Origin: Piliocolobus tephrosceles
Taxonomy: Eukaryota > Chordata > Mammalia > Primates > Cercopithecidae
Direction of reading: 5' to 3'
Length of the DNA: 64,000 nucleotides
Assembly: GCF_002776525.5 (NCBI RefSeq)
Contig: NC_045435.1
Location: 125,281,038-125,345,037 of the forward strand
Shown here: in pieces, positions 46,197 through 58,895 of the stretch
Numbering within the stretch: position 1 is the first letter of the stretch
How the letters are laid out: the number at the start of each line of letters is the position of its first letter
Notes under the pieces: generated by a model
Seen by the model: the letters and a program-made list of their open reading frames with translations, nothing else
Database searches by the model: none
What the model was told of the DNA's origin: nothing
Translations under genes and position numbers: made by a program

Positions 46197-46968
46197 ATGG
46201 TATATCAACAAAACCCGGCAAAGATACAGTGCAAAAGAGAAAACTATAGACCAATATCCCTAATGATTATTGACACAAAAATCCTCAACAAAATACTAAG
46301 AAACCAACTTCAACAACATATCAAAAAAGAAATTTGGCGTGAGCAAATATGCTTTATTCCTTGGATACAAGCTTGGTTCAACATACACAAATTAATAAAT
46401 ATGCTTTACCAGATAAATGTAATTAAAAATAAAAATCATATTATAATTTTAGTGTATGCAGATTTATTTCTGGTAAAATCCAACTTCCCTTCGTGATAAG
46501 TATCCTCAAGAAACTAAGCATTTAAGGAACATACCTCAAAATAATGAGGACCATATATGACAAAACCACAGTCAACATCATATTGAATAGACAAAATCTG
46601 GAAATATTCCATTTGAGAACTGAAAGAAGACAAGGTTGTCCACTCTCACAACTCCTATTCAACATAGTGCTGCAAGTGGTAGCCAAAGCAATCAAGCAAG
46701 AGAAAGAAATAAAGGCATCCAAATAGGGAAACAAGAAGTCAAACTCTCCACTTTCATGGACAATATGATTCTATACCTAGAAAACCCTAAAGACCACACC
46801 AAAAGGCTACTGGAACTGATAAACAACTTCAATAAAGTTTCAGAATGCAAAATCAATGTTCAAAAATTAGTAGCACTTCTGTACATGAATAACGTTAAAG
46901 CAAAGAGATCAGTTAAGAACACAATCCCACACAAAAACGTGCAACACACACACACACAAAATGCATAA
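46197..46968 (+). pseudogene. L1 ORF2 RT remnant, active site lost
   Basis: Frames at 46197-46496, 46544-46726 and 46636-46968 are successive pieces of the L1 reverse transcriptase, shifted relative to one another. The last reads VKLSTFMDNMILYLENP, where FADD has become FMDN: the second catalytic aspartate is replaced and the alanine changed. The frame then runs into a CA-rich expansion (46934-46959). There is no upstream endonuclease or ORF1. It is a dead copy. Confidence 0.85.
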
Positions 46969-47528
46969 GAATACATCTAACCAAGGGGGTGAAAGATCTC
47001 AACAAGGAGAACTATTGAAAACTGTTAAAAGAAATCACAGAGGACAGAAACAAATGGAAAAAAAAAAAAAAAAATCCATGCTCATGGATTAAAAGAATAA
47101 ATATCATGAAAATGGCCATACAGCTCAAAGCAATCTACAGATCTGATGCTATTCCTATTGAACTATCCATGTCATGTTTCACAGAACTAGATAAAAGTAA
47201 ACTAAAATTCATATGGAACCAATAAAAGGACTGAATAGCCAAAGAAATCTTAAGCAAAAAGACCAAGGCTAGAAGCATCACATTATCCACTTATACTATA
47301 AGGCTTATACAGTAAACTACCTATACAGTTGCCAACACACCATGGTACTGCTACAAAAACAGACACATATAACAATGGAACAGAAGAGAGAACCCAAGAA
47401 TAAAGGCATACACCTACAGGCATCTGCTCTTCCGCAAAGTCAACAAAAGTAAGCAATGGGGAAAGGACTCCCTATTCGATCAACGGTGCTTTGATAACTG
47501 GCTGGCCATATGCAGAAGAATGAAACTT

Positions 47529-47770
47529 CTAAGTATGAAAGTGAGAAAGGTAAGAGTGACTCTAACAAGCTCATGCGTTTTAAATTCAGCACCACTCAAT
47601 GTTCCTTCCCTAGAGGATGCCTAAATAGCACGAGACAATGGACATATCCAGTAATAAGGTGAATTGACAGAAAAATATTACAATGAATGTGTATGAGAAT
47701 AATCACCTCCCAAAAGAATCAGCTAGGGACCAGACTTGCTATTTCTTGTAAAAAGTAAATTTACACACAT
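47529..47770 (+). repeat. Segment B: copy of 44161-44400 inserted in L1 ORF2
   Basis: This is non-L1 sequence placed between two parts of ORF2 that are adjacent in other L1s. It is homologous along its full length to segment A, 3.4 kb upstream and in the same orientation. Its right end (TTTACACACAT) corresponds to the start of the CA repeat beside segment A. Confidence 0.88.
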
Positions 47771-49015
47771 TTCCTACCTTTAACTACATGCAAAAATGAA
47801 CTCAAGACGGATTACAGATTTAAACATAAAACCTCAAACTATAAAAATCCTGGAAAAATACGAAACAAAACAAGGAAACACCATTCTGAACATCGGCCTT
47901 GGGAAAAAATTTATGATTAAGTCCACAAAAGCAATTTCAACAAAAACAAAATTGACAAGTGTGACCTAATTAAACTAAAGAGCTTCTACGCAGCAAAAGA
48001 AACTACCAACAGAGTAAAAAGACAACCTACAGAATGGGAGAAAATATTCTCATACTATGCATCTAACAAAGGTCTAATATCTAAAATCTCTAAGAAACCT
48101 AAACAATGTTTTCATTAAACAAACTAGGAACATATATGCCCATCAAAAATGGACAAAATACATGAACAGACACTTCTCAAAAGAAGACATACAAGTAGCC
48201 AACAAACATATAAAAATTACTTCACATCACTAATAATCAGAGAAATGCAAATCAAAACCACATTGCGATACCATCTCCCACCAGTCAGAATGACTATTGT
48301 TAATTGATGACTATTATTAAAAAGTGAAAAAAGTACAGATGCTAACATAGCTGTGAAAAAAAGGGAATGCTTATACATTTTTATTGGGAATATAAATTAG
48401 TTCTGCCACTATGAAAAGCACTTTGGAAATTTCTCAAAGAACTTAAAACAGAACTACCATTTGACTCAGCAATTCCATTACTGGGTATAAATCTAAAAGG
48501 AAACAAATTGTTCTACGAAAAAGACACATGAACTTGCATGTTCACTGCAGCGCTATTCACAATAGCGAGGACACAGAATCAACCTAGATGTCCATCAGTG
48601 TTGGACTGGATTTTTTAAAAAATGTGTACATCTACACTATAGAATACCATGTAGCCAGAAAAATAAGAAAATTATGTCTTTTGCAGCCACATGGATGCAA
48701 GTGGAGGCCATTATCTTAAGTAAATTAACAGAGGAACAGAAAATCAAATTCAATATGTTCTCATTTATATGTGAGAGCTAAACATTGGGCGATCACAAAT
48801 ATAAATATGGCAACAAGAGACACTGGGAACTACCCAGAGGGAAAGAGGAGGGCCATGAGTGGAAAAACTATTGGGCACTATACTACTAGAAGAATTATTG
48901 GGCACTATACTTAGATGTGATAACTTACGTCACAAACGTCAGCATCAACACAATGTACCTAGGTAACAAATTTATACATGTATCCTCTGAATCTAAAATA
49001 AAAGTAGAAAAGGAA

Positions 49016-51854
49016 ATATACAGATAAACGAAGCCAGGGCTTTGAGGGTGTTTTATGTTCACATAGGAAGCCCTTCTCTTTCTCAGGAAACCTCTCCAGA
49101 GGAAGTGGTTTTGTGTAGAATTTTCATGAACACAATGAAAGTCAAAACATTCCCAGCTAAAAGGTGCATTCTATTATTTTCAAATGAAATTGTCCTCTCT
49201 GCCTCAGCATGCTCTCCTTGTGCATCGTGATGATTAATTTCAAATGCTCAATGATACAGGTTTCTAGATGAATTGCAGAGTCCACTCTGGGTTCCAAGTA
49301 TGTACCTCTGGAGTCTGCTCACCTTTAGAAAAGAGATCATGTACTAACTTAAAATAATGAGTATTTTAAAAGCGGCTCACTTACAATCAAAGCCACATCT
49401 TGCACAATGTTCTACTCATACTAGCTTTTCTTCTTTCAGTTGGCAGTTTCCTGTCCCTTTGTACTCATTTTCCATCTGATACCATGTGATTCAAGTGGGA
49501 TTCATAATCAAAATGAACATGTTTACTGCATAATTCCAGATTTTACAGTATTTGCTAAGCCAACAGGAGCAACCAGGATTCACATGAGTCCTTGAGTTGA
49601 GGTTTGATAGGCACCTGAGTGACGCTTACCCACCAGAAATTTCCAAGTTGATTGCCATAATAAATACTACTGAGCTTCCTCTAGTGAACAAAAACCTTAT
49701 TCCATTTGTCATCACTCCCAAAGGCAATGAAATATGTAATATAAAAGCTGGTCAGAAATTAAAAAAAAATTAAGAATATGGTATATTGAATTTTATCTTT
49801 TTGTTTAAAGATTTATACTATAGCTTTATTTTTATAATTAATTTTCGTATTGTTCAATTATTTTATATCCATCTTTCTACTGAGTGTTTTAAAAATTATC
49901 TTATTCAAACTTCCCAACAGTTGTGAGGCTCAGAGTACATTTTATAAAATCAAATACCTAATTTGTGTTAAATAGGCAAGTAGTTTTACATTTAACTTTT
50001 ACTCCTGCTAAATCCCTATTTTTATCCCAACTTTGAACAACTATGTCAAAAAACAAACACAAAAATTATGTGTTATTTTGTAATCAAGAAAATATTACTG
50101 CATTTAAAAGTGCTACAACATTTTAACAAGTAAAGCATGCTTATAGGTTTCATGTATAATACAACTTACATACTGTAAGTACTCATATAGCAATTTTTGG
50201 TCAACTTTCCTCTAACAATTAATTTAACTAATGCCAGTAGTACTCCAGCTATCTCAGATCATGAGCGCATGAGGTGAGTTTTGCAGCACCAGCTGTCCCA
50301 CTCACATATTACTTAATCTCATTTCAAAATGGCTTTTTATTGGGATTGACTATTTTATATCACACAGTCTAATATTTACAGCAGAAATCATGGTTAGAAG
50401 GGCAATACCAGTGATGCCTAAGATTGGAGATGCAATAATGCTAACATTCTTTTCTCATGTAAGACGCCCCTATCATGTCACTGGATGTTTCACAATCTTT
50501 CTGTTTCTTTTTCTCCTTTTGGGTAATAAGGTTGTGAGACTGGAGATTTAAACAGCATTATCTCACAAGTATAGGAGCCATAGTCTATTCATTTGAATAG
50601 AAGCCACAGTCTGCTATTCTTATCAAGCGAAATCGACAGTGTTTTCTAACTGGGAATGTTTTGATTTTCATTGCATTCAGGAAAATTTTACACAAAGCCT
50701 CTCTCTGGAGAGGATTCTTTCTCTGCAGAGGATTCTAGTCATAGTCTACTAGTAGTAGTAGTCTAAGCCTATTACTCGACTACTACAGGGACTACTAGTA
50801 TGACTGTTAATAGTATAGTTTATGTAGTCTATGCAGCCTCCTAGAACTACTTAGTAGACCTTTTCTACTAAAAGCAAAAAAAAAAAAAAAAAATCATTTA
50901 TGTGCAGAGGCACAGGCACTACTGTAAGGCCATTCGATAGACAGTTGCCCCTTTACAAACTACAAATCTATATGAATGGGGTGGAAATGTGAAGGTCACA
51001 TCAGCTTCAGGTCTCTATTTCACATGGGGCTCCTGAAATTTATGACAAAGTTCAGTGGCAGCTCAACCTTTTAATAAATGAAATCCATGTCTCTTTATGA
51101 TCATCATCACTTTTTTCCTTTTCCCTAACAGTTCTTCAGGTTCCTCAGTCACACCTGTAAACATGACACTTTTGGGGCCAAGGAGGGTTGAAGTCTATAG
51201 AGTGACTAAAAACCTTAACCATATAATTTATAATTATTTTCTAGTAGCCAGATATAACTATTAGGTTTTCTCCTTCTCTCTAAATACATACATATACACA
51301 TCTACAGATATATTTCTGTTTTAAGTTGTACAAGGTAAAGGGAAAGACATATGATTTAATTTATTTTATTTTTATTCAGAAGGACTCACAATGTAACATA
51401 TTGAATGTCTGACAATATCCAGGGCCATGAAGTAAAGAAACAGAAAATGAAACCCATTTCCAACATGTCCATGCTTATATGCTATTATTGATTGGTTTTG
51501 AATTCCTCTTCACCCTGACCTCAGCTGCTGTAAGGGAAAAAGTGTCCGGCCTTCTGAAGCATCTGACACAAAAAAGATAAAAAACTTACAAAACACACTT
51601 AAAAATGAGAGAAAGGATACACTTGTCTCATATTGCCTGTCTTGCCTCTGGAAATGATTATCTCAAAGTATGTGGCACCTTCTCCTAACAATGTCCCTAC
51701 AATTTCACTTCTCCTCTTCTCATTGAAACCATACAAATCAAAGCCCAAAGCTGTAAAGTGAATTTAAACCAGGGATTTGTGTATTATACAAACACATGGC
51801 AGGTGCTTTGAGTTTCCCTCATCAGTGGGAAGTTTTCTTTGACTTGTAAGGTTT
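49016..51854. other. Unique sequence
   Basis: No interspersed repeat clearly recognised over 2.8 kb. A weak MIR/L2-like stretch may exist at 49900-49960. It includes an A18 run at 50876-50893 and the trinucleotide hairpin listed separately. No gene structure is visible. Confidence 0.45.
50744..50800. repeat. TAG/CTA imperfect hairpin
   Basis: Left arm GTCTACTAGTAGTAGTAGTC (50744-50763) and right arm GACTACTACAGGGACTACTAGTA (50778-50800) are imperfect reverse complements with a loop of about 14 bases. Further CTAGTAG-type words lie around it. Confidence 0.6.
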
Positions 51855-52350
51855 AGAATGGTGCACCTCCTTATGGCGAAACTGGATCCTTTCCTTACTC
51901 CTTATACGAAGATTAATTCAAGATNNNNNNNNNNNNNNNNNNNNNNNNNNNNNNNNNNNNNNNNNNNNNNNNNNNNNNNNNNNNNNNNNNNNNNNNNNNN
52001 NNNNNNNNNNNNNNNNNNNNNNNNNNNNNNNNNNNNNNNNNNNNNNNNNNNNNNNNNNNNNNNNNNNNNNNNNNNNNNNNNNNNNNNNNNNNNNNNNNNN
52101 NNNNNNNNNNNNNNNNNNNNNNNNNNNNNNNNNNNNNNNNNNNNNNNNNNNNNNNNNNNNNNNNNNNNNNNNNNNNNNNNNNNNNNNNNNNNNNNNNNNN
52201 NNNNNNNNNNNNNNNNNNNNNNNNNNNNNNNNNNNNNNNNNNNNNNNNNNNNNNNNNNNNNNNNNNNNNNNNNNNNNNNNNNNNNNNNNNNNNNNNNNNN
52301 NNNNNNNNNNNNNNNNNNNNNNNNAAAAAAAAAAAGAATGGTGCACCTCC
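51855..52350 (+). mobile_element. Young L1 insertion with 16-bp duplications, interior mostly gap
   Basis: AGAATGGTGCACCTCC occurs at 51855-51870 and again at 52335-52350. After the left copy comes L1 ORF2 sequence (GAAACTGGATCCTTTCCTTACTCCTTATACG). Before the right copy is a poly-A tail. The rest is 400 N. The insertion starts in the same part of ORF2 as 12141 of the nearby young L1, from where that element needs about 1.2 kb to reach its 3' end. Confidence 0.9.
51925..52324. other. Assembly gap (400 N)
   Basis: Four hundred Ns. Open frames that run through it on both strands are artefacts. Confidence 0.98.
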
Positions 52351-52599
52351 AAAGTGCATGCCAGGGAAGCACCCATGCATTCATTCCCTCCCTGCTTCGG
52401 AGGCCTCTCTTTGGACTTCTATGTGCCTGGCACTGGACACTGGGCTATAGAGTGAGGATAGAAGGGCAAATAAGCATGCTCTGTACCCTCACATTTTTAG
52501 AGCACAGGGTTGGGAACCATAGGAGCAGAAAAAAAAGATAGTAGTGTCATACCTGAGTCAGCAGAAGGGAATATGAAATAAGGGTTCCTTTAGAAGTTG

Positions 52600-52900
52600 T
52601 ATGAGCTGAGCCATGGCCAGGAGTGGTTGCTCACGACCATAATTCCAGCACTTTGGGAGGCCAAGGAAGGTGGATCACCCGAGGTTGGGAGTTAGAGACC
52701 AGCCTGACCAACATGGAGATATCCTGTCTCTACTAAAAATACAAAATTAGCCGGACATGGAGGCTGAGGCAGGAGAATCACCAGGAGGCATAGGTTGCAG
52801 TGAGCTAAGATCACGCTATTGCACTCCAGCCTGGGCAACAAGAGTGAAACTCCATCTAAAAAAATAAATAAATAAAAAGAACTCTTCTGAGCTGAGTCAT
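52600..52900 (+). mobile_element. Alu element with internal deletion and duplications
   Basis: Alu from 52615 to about 52880. A near-perfect duplication TGAGCTGAGCCAT / TGAGCTGAGTCAT lies on the two sides. About 40 bp are missing from the right arm after GCCGGACATGG (the 'tggtgc...cagctactcggg' part). The tail is AAAAAAATAAATAAATAAAAA. Confidence 0.92.
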
Positions 52901-53808
52901 AGAAATAAGTAACAGTTATTCTGATAAAAGGGGGCCAGTACCAAGCCAATAAAGGAATTTCATGAACTAAAGCCCAGAGGTCAGAATTAGTGATATTATG
53001 TAGGTAACCAGTAGAAATTTATTTGTGCAGAACTTTCCAACATTATTATTCTCAAGATCACATAGTTTGGTTTATTTTTTTCTTACAATGTTTATGCACT
53101 GCATTATATATTACTCTTTATATAATAGGGGCCTCATAATGATTTTTAGTTGACCTTAATTCAGGAAATTTGGTACTATGAAAATAAATGCAAATGATGT
53201 TACTATCTTTACTCCTTTCTGTAGTCTTTAAGGTCACAAGTCACTTCGTCACAACCTGCTCCAGAAAGCTACACTACACAATGTCTGATAAACAGCACAG
53301 GGTACATAGAGATTCATAAAATTGTCATAATCTGATTTATATTGAGATCAGGAATGAGAATAAATTTCCTTCACATGGTTTCTTCCATTAAACCTTCTGT
53401 TAAACCAGCTAAGTGGGAAGAACTTCTGTCTGACACTTTTAAGCATCTAGGCTGCATAGACTTTGAGATAAACATTAAAAATCATTTCTGATGATGATGA
53501 TCTGATGTATTTCTGCAGTCAAGAGCAGTTATTCTCATTTCAAATACATACTTACTTAAGACAATTTGAAAAAGAGTTTGAAATCTAGGTCTGACAGTTA
53601 CTAGAGTATGTATATCTTGCAATTTTTCCTTTTGAAATTATAGAACATGTCTTTGAATTTTAATAGTGTTAGGGTGATAAAAATGATCAAGAGGTACATG
53701 TGTTTTCTTTCAACCGTCTGTCAGATGGACTTCTTGTGACATTCAGGTCTTCTGTATACAATGCTTTGAAAAAAAATCAATGTTTTTCTTTAAAAAAAAT
53801 GAAATCTC
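52901..53808. other. Unique AT-rich sequence
   Basis: No repeat or coding feature recognised. Confidence 0.45.
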
Positions 53809-55520
53809 AGCTTCAATAGCCACAAAGAAAATGAAATACTTAGGAGTGCATCTAACCAAGGAGGTGAAAGATTTCTGCAAGTAGAACTACAAAACACTGC
53901 TAAAAGAAGTCATGGATGGCACAAATAAATAGAGAAATAGTTCATGTTTATGGTTTGGAAGAATCAGTATAGTATAAATGGCCATATTACAGATTCAAGA
54001 CAATCCCTATCAAAATATCAATGCAATTTTCACAGAACTAGAAAAATCAAATCTAAAATTGACATAGAACCTGAAAAGAGCCCAAATAACCAAAGCAGTC
54101 CTAAACAAAAAGAAGAAAGCTGGAGGGATCATATTGCCCAACTTTCAAACTATGCTGTAAGGCTACAGTAAAAACACAGCAACACAGCATGGCACTGCTA
54201 TAAAAATAGACATATAGACAAGCAAAACAGATTATAGAACCCAGAAATAAACCTGCACACCTACAACCATCTAAAAATCAACAAAACTAAGCAATGGGAA
54301 AGGATTCCCTATTCAATAAATGGTGCTGGGATAGCTGGTTAAGTCGTATGCTGAAAAATGAAACTAGAACCCTAATTTTCACTGTATATGAAAATTAACT
54401 CAAGCTGGATTAAGGATTTAAATTTAAGACCTCAAACTGTAAAAATCCTGAAAGAATGCCTAGGCAATACTTGTCTTGCTATAGGTTTTGGCAAATAATT
54501 TATGACCAAGTGCCCCAAAGCAATTGCAACAACAACAAATTGACAAGTGGGACCCAATTAAAATAAAGAGCTACTGCAAAGCAAATTACCAAAAGCTTAA
54601 AACAAGTAGAATACAGAATGGGAGAAAATATTTTCAAATTATGTATCTGACAAAGGTGTAATATCCAGAATCTAGAATCTACAAGAAACTTAAATTAACA
54701 AGCAAAAGACGAAAACCCCAGTTAACAAATGGGCAAAGGGACGAGCAGACACTTCTCAAAGAAGATGAACAAGTAGCTAACAAAGATATGAGAAAATGCT
54801 CCCCATTAGTAGTCATCAGAGAAACGCATAAAATACCACAATGAGATATCACCTCACATCAGTCAGAATGATGATTATTAAGAAGTTGAAAAACAGCAGA
54901 TGTTGGCAAGGCTGTGGAGAAGAGAAAATGCGTATATACTGTTGGTGGAAATGAAAACTAGTTCAGTCTCTGTGGAAAGCTGCCTGGAGATTTCTTAGAG
55001 AACTTAAAAGGTTATACACAAAAGAAAATAATTCATTCTATCAAAAAGACACATGTACCTGTATGTTCACAGTTGTGCTATTTACAACGCAGAGACATAG
55101 AATCAAAGTAGATGCCCATCTACAGTGAATTTCATAAAGAAAATGTGGTATATTTACAACATGGAATTCTACACAGTCATAAAAAGAATGAAATCATGTC
55201 GTTTACAGCAACCATGAATGGAGCCAGTGATCATTATCCTAAGCAAATTAAAAGCAGAAAACCAAATGGCACATGTTCTCACTAATAACTGAGAGCTAAA
55301 TGTTGAATATGTATAAGTGTAAAGATGGGAAAAATAGCCACGGGGGATCACTAGGAGGGGGAGGGAGATGAGGAGCTTCCGCTGAAGAACCACCTGTTGA
55401 TACTATGCTTACTGCCTGGGTGATGGAATTGTTAGGACCCCAACCCTCAGAATCACACAATTTACCCATGTAACAAATCTGCAAATATACCCATTAACCT
55501 ATAATAAAAGTTGAAATTTT
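53809..55520 (+). mobile_element. L1 element 3' part (L1PB/L1MA-like)
   Basis: Starts after the RT core (CTTCAATAGCCACAAAGAAAATGAAATACTTAGG), runs through the ORF2 C-terminal sequence and the 3'UTR, and ends ACCTATAATAAAAGTTGAAATTTTAAAAA. All frames are broken by stops and indels. The longest is 75 codons (53944-54171). No duplication was identified. Confidence 0.88.
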
Positions 55521-58500
55521 AAAAATCTCATAATTTAAGTTCTGTTTCATTAGTCTTATTTGAATAGAAATATGGCAATTAACGTAACCCTGCTTATTGT
55601 ACACTTAGATTTTCCCTAAAGGTCCATTTTAAGGTCATTTTTCAGTTAAATTTTATTTCTCTGACATACTCATAACTTTTTCTACTTCCCATTCTAGAAG
55701 CTATCCACACACACACCTCCTCCTCCCAACCAACACACACATATATTTCAACTCATTGGTCTTCATATTTTCTCTTGTGACACAATCACTTTCAATGAAG
55801 TTTGATCTTAATGATATAATTAAAACTTTGTCTAGGGTTATGAGAATCATAAACATTTAAACTCTTATTTGCCAAAAAATAAATACCTATAAGAAAATAT
55901 TTCCCAGTGAATGAAACTATTGAATTTAACAGTGTTTCTTGCTACACATTTAGCCATTTTCTTCATGTGTGACATGCAGCATATTTCTTATTCTAGATTA
56001 TTTAAAATCTCATTTTAAAAATCAATCCTTTCACATGCTACCTGCTGCACATTGAGTGAATAATGTGACTTTACATTCTGATCAAAGTTACTAAAACATT
56101 AAAATTAAAATCAAGTCTACTTTGGATGTTTATATTCTCAAGCAACTAAAATGATTTGAAATAATGGGTCTATATGTTATGCTCATTTTATATCCAGTAT
56201 TAAACATAATTTTCCTTGCCCTTTGCTAAGGTAAATAAGTAATAGTGCTCATCTAATTGTAACAAATATTTCTAAAAAGAATCTCCAAAAAAAGTTTTAA
56301 GAATTTGTGATAACAGTAATTACTTATGTAGTCTAGTATTTTACGACTTTTTAATAATTTAAGTAAACTTCTTCCTGGACAAAATGTTAGTGTAAAAGTT
56401 GATGATTGACTCAAATTTTTGGCACTTCTGAGGCTTTTTGGTACATGATAGACTTTAAATTTGTTCAATCTTATTCTTGACTTTGTTAGATATATATTTT
56501 GCAAAGTGTTACTGGAAGTGTAACCTGCAAATATCACATAAAATTGCCTGCAAATAAATGATATGGAAGATTTAAATAGTTGTAAGGCTACATAATTTGG
56601 AGGAGAAGCTAAGGATACTCACACCAAGACCCAAATGATCAGTATCAGTGGCAGGTACCTAGGATGATAGTTTACTATGATTTTAATTTGAGGCTATTGT
56701 GAGCACCTATCTTAACAAAATATCTATCTATCTTCACTCCAATTACTATGGATGCTCAAAGATAAAACTGTGAAAAACTTAGAAATAACCTCTAAATAGA
56801 AGTTAGGGAAGGAAAAACAAATTTCTAAAAAAGTGTGCCTGTGGAACCTTAGGGAAAATGACTATTTTTAGGAAAGAAACTTTAAGAAAGCATTCATAAG
56901 AAGAAAACCAGTGCCCTGCTATTATTTGCAATAAACAATAAGAAATCAGAACCCAGAACAAAAAATACTCAGATGAAATAAAGACATGATTATAGAATTC
57001 TACTTCTGAACAGACTACTTACTTTCAGAAAGTATATTTGATGTGAGGTTTGCATTTAAAATAAAAAGCAACATTCTTAAGAGCAGTGGTTCTGAAATAC
57101 CAGTATAGATCGGACTTAGTTCTTATGTTTTTCAAAGGCAAGCTCTTGGATCATTTTGCTCTTGATTCCCATGATTTCTGATTCAGTGATTAAGACTTTT
57201 TTAGGAGATTTTTTAAAATTTTTCTTCTTCAGCTAAAATCATTCCTGTTGAAAGGCATTTTAAATCAGTAACATGGTAGTGGGTCTGATTATGAACAATC
57301 ACATTAAAGCTGTATTTTGAGGACAATTGAGCCATATTGTATTGAAATATTTTCCCAAGAAAATCAGTGAAGGCATTTCTTTTGACAAATACTGTTGTAA
57401 CAAAGGAGTTATAACATATAGCAACATTAAGAAGTCTCATGACCTGAATGAATTTAAAAACTATTTGTTATCATTACTATAGTTACTACTTTGCAGAAAC
57501 TTCCTTAGCAACAACAAAAAATAAACAGATTAAAGTAAGTTGTATACATAAATATCCACATATATATCCACTTACATATACATGTACACATATACAAAAT
57601 AAGAAACACCTTAAACACCTTACTAAATTGTAAAAAAAAAAAAAAAGAACTACATAAATATACAGAATTAACAGTCATTTGTGGTAAAAAAAAAAAAAAA
57701 AAAGCATCAATACTTAATTTGAGAAGATATCAAATCTTGTGATATATTCCATAGGCATTATTTTCTGCTGTTGGAAATAATAAAAAATATTGGTATTACT
57801 TTTACAGGATGCCCCCATACCAAACAGAAATATTTCATCCAATTTAAAATAAATATATTTATAATAAATAATAAAACCATAGCTAATAAGAATAGTTTCC
57901 CAAGAAAGTCTCTGTTGTGGTCATTAAGAAAAAAAAAAAAAAAAAAAAAAACACATTTCACACACTGTATTAACTAAATTTTCATTAATTTATATGTTTT
58001 TCCCTCTGGAGGTTCTAGTTGACCTTTTCATCCTTAAGAAAAAAAGAAAGACTAAGAAACAAGAACAAAAACATTGTCACAATTTTGAAGAAAGAAATCC
58101 CAATGTACTCACTCATTCCTCAATTACTCTGACTTAGAGTGAAAAAATCAAAGTTTCCTGATTATTTTTTTCTACTTACCTAAAGTAGTTTTGTAAAAAG
58201 TAAGTCATCTATACCACCAAAACAAAGGAAAACAACGAGAACATAGCAGTTTAAAATATCAGTGAGTGTAGAAATGTAGTGCAGTGTTGTGTGTTTTTTT
58301 TGTGTGTGTGTGTGTTTGTTGGCATTCAAGTTGTCTGATTATGTGATAGTTTGATTTTAAATAAAGTAACTGTAAAGAGAGTGAAGAGAAAATATAACTT
58401 CATACTTTTAAAAAGTAATTTGTCTCTTATGTATAGATAATACTATAAAATATGTTATATCGAGTAAGATATAATGTATCAAGTAAATAAAAGATAAATT

Positions 58501-58577
58501 AATAAAAAGAACCAATAAGAGACTCTAAAAAAAAAAGACTCTAAAAAGTCATTAGTCTTGGAAATACCTATCACTTA
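55521..58577. other. Unique AT-rich sequence with several A-runs
   Basis: A-runs lie at 57632-57646, 57687-57703 and 57930-57951, and a TG/T tract at 58288-58318. Apart from the MER5-like piece, I recognise no element or gene. Confidence 0.45.
57085..57205 (+). mobile_element. MER5-like hAT-Charlie fragment (tentative)
   Basis: It begins GCAGTGGTTCTGAAATA, like the MER5 terminal inverted repeat (cagtggttctcaaac), and contains GATTTCTGATTCAGTGATTAAG, like the MER5 'gtttctgattcagtaggtctgg' block. The rest is strongly diverged. Confidence 0.45.
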
Positions 58578-58895
58578 GTAAGCTTTTTTTTTTTTTTCTT
58601 TGAGACCGAGTCTCGCTCTGTCGCCCAAGCTAGAATGCAGTGGCTGGATCTCAGCTCTCTGCAAGCTCCGCCTCCCGGGTTCACGCTGTTCTCCTGCCTC
58701 AGCCTCCCAAGTAGCTGGGACTACAGGCGCCCGCCACCTCACCCGGCTATTTTTTTTGTATTTTTTAGTAGAGACGAGGTTTCACCATGTTAGCCAGAAT
58801 GGTCTCGATCTCCTGAACTTGTGATCCGCCTGTCTCGGCCTCCCAAAGTGCTGGGATTACAGGCTTGAGCCACCGCGCCCGGCCGTAAGCTTTTT
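58578..58895 (-). mobile_element. AluY-type insertion, minus strand (Old World monkey form)
   Basis: A duplication GTAAGCTTTT lies at 58578-58587 and 58885-58894. The minus-strand Alu between them carries the cercopithecine markers (as seen on the plus strand, GGCGCCCGCCACCTCACCCGGC and GTGGCTGGATCTCAGCTC). Low divergence and intact CpGs near its 5' end (CCACCGCGCCCGGCC) indicate a recent insertion. Confidence 0.95.

Larger units (their letters stand above)
46195..49015 (+). mobile_element. L1 element (L1PB/L1MA-like), 5' truncated
   Basis: Begins in the ORF2 RT region (AAAACTATAGACCAATATCCC) and ends with TGTATCCTCTGAATCTAAAATAAAAGTAGAAAAGG. An A18 run lies at 47058-47075. ORF2 is interrupted between GCAGAAGAATGAAACT and TTCCTACCTTTAACTACATGC by 242 bp of non-L1 sequence (47529-47770). 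Confidence 0.9.

Noticed and set aside
51858..52541. Longest nominal frames (152-227 codons) on both strands
   Set aside because: They exist only because 400 unknown bases contain no stop codons.
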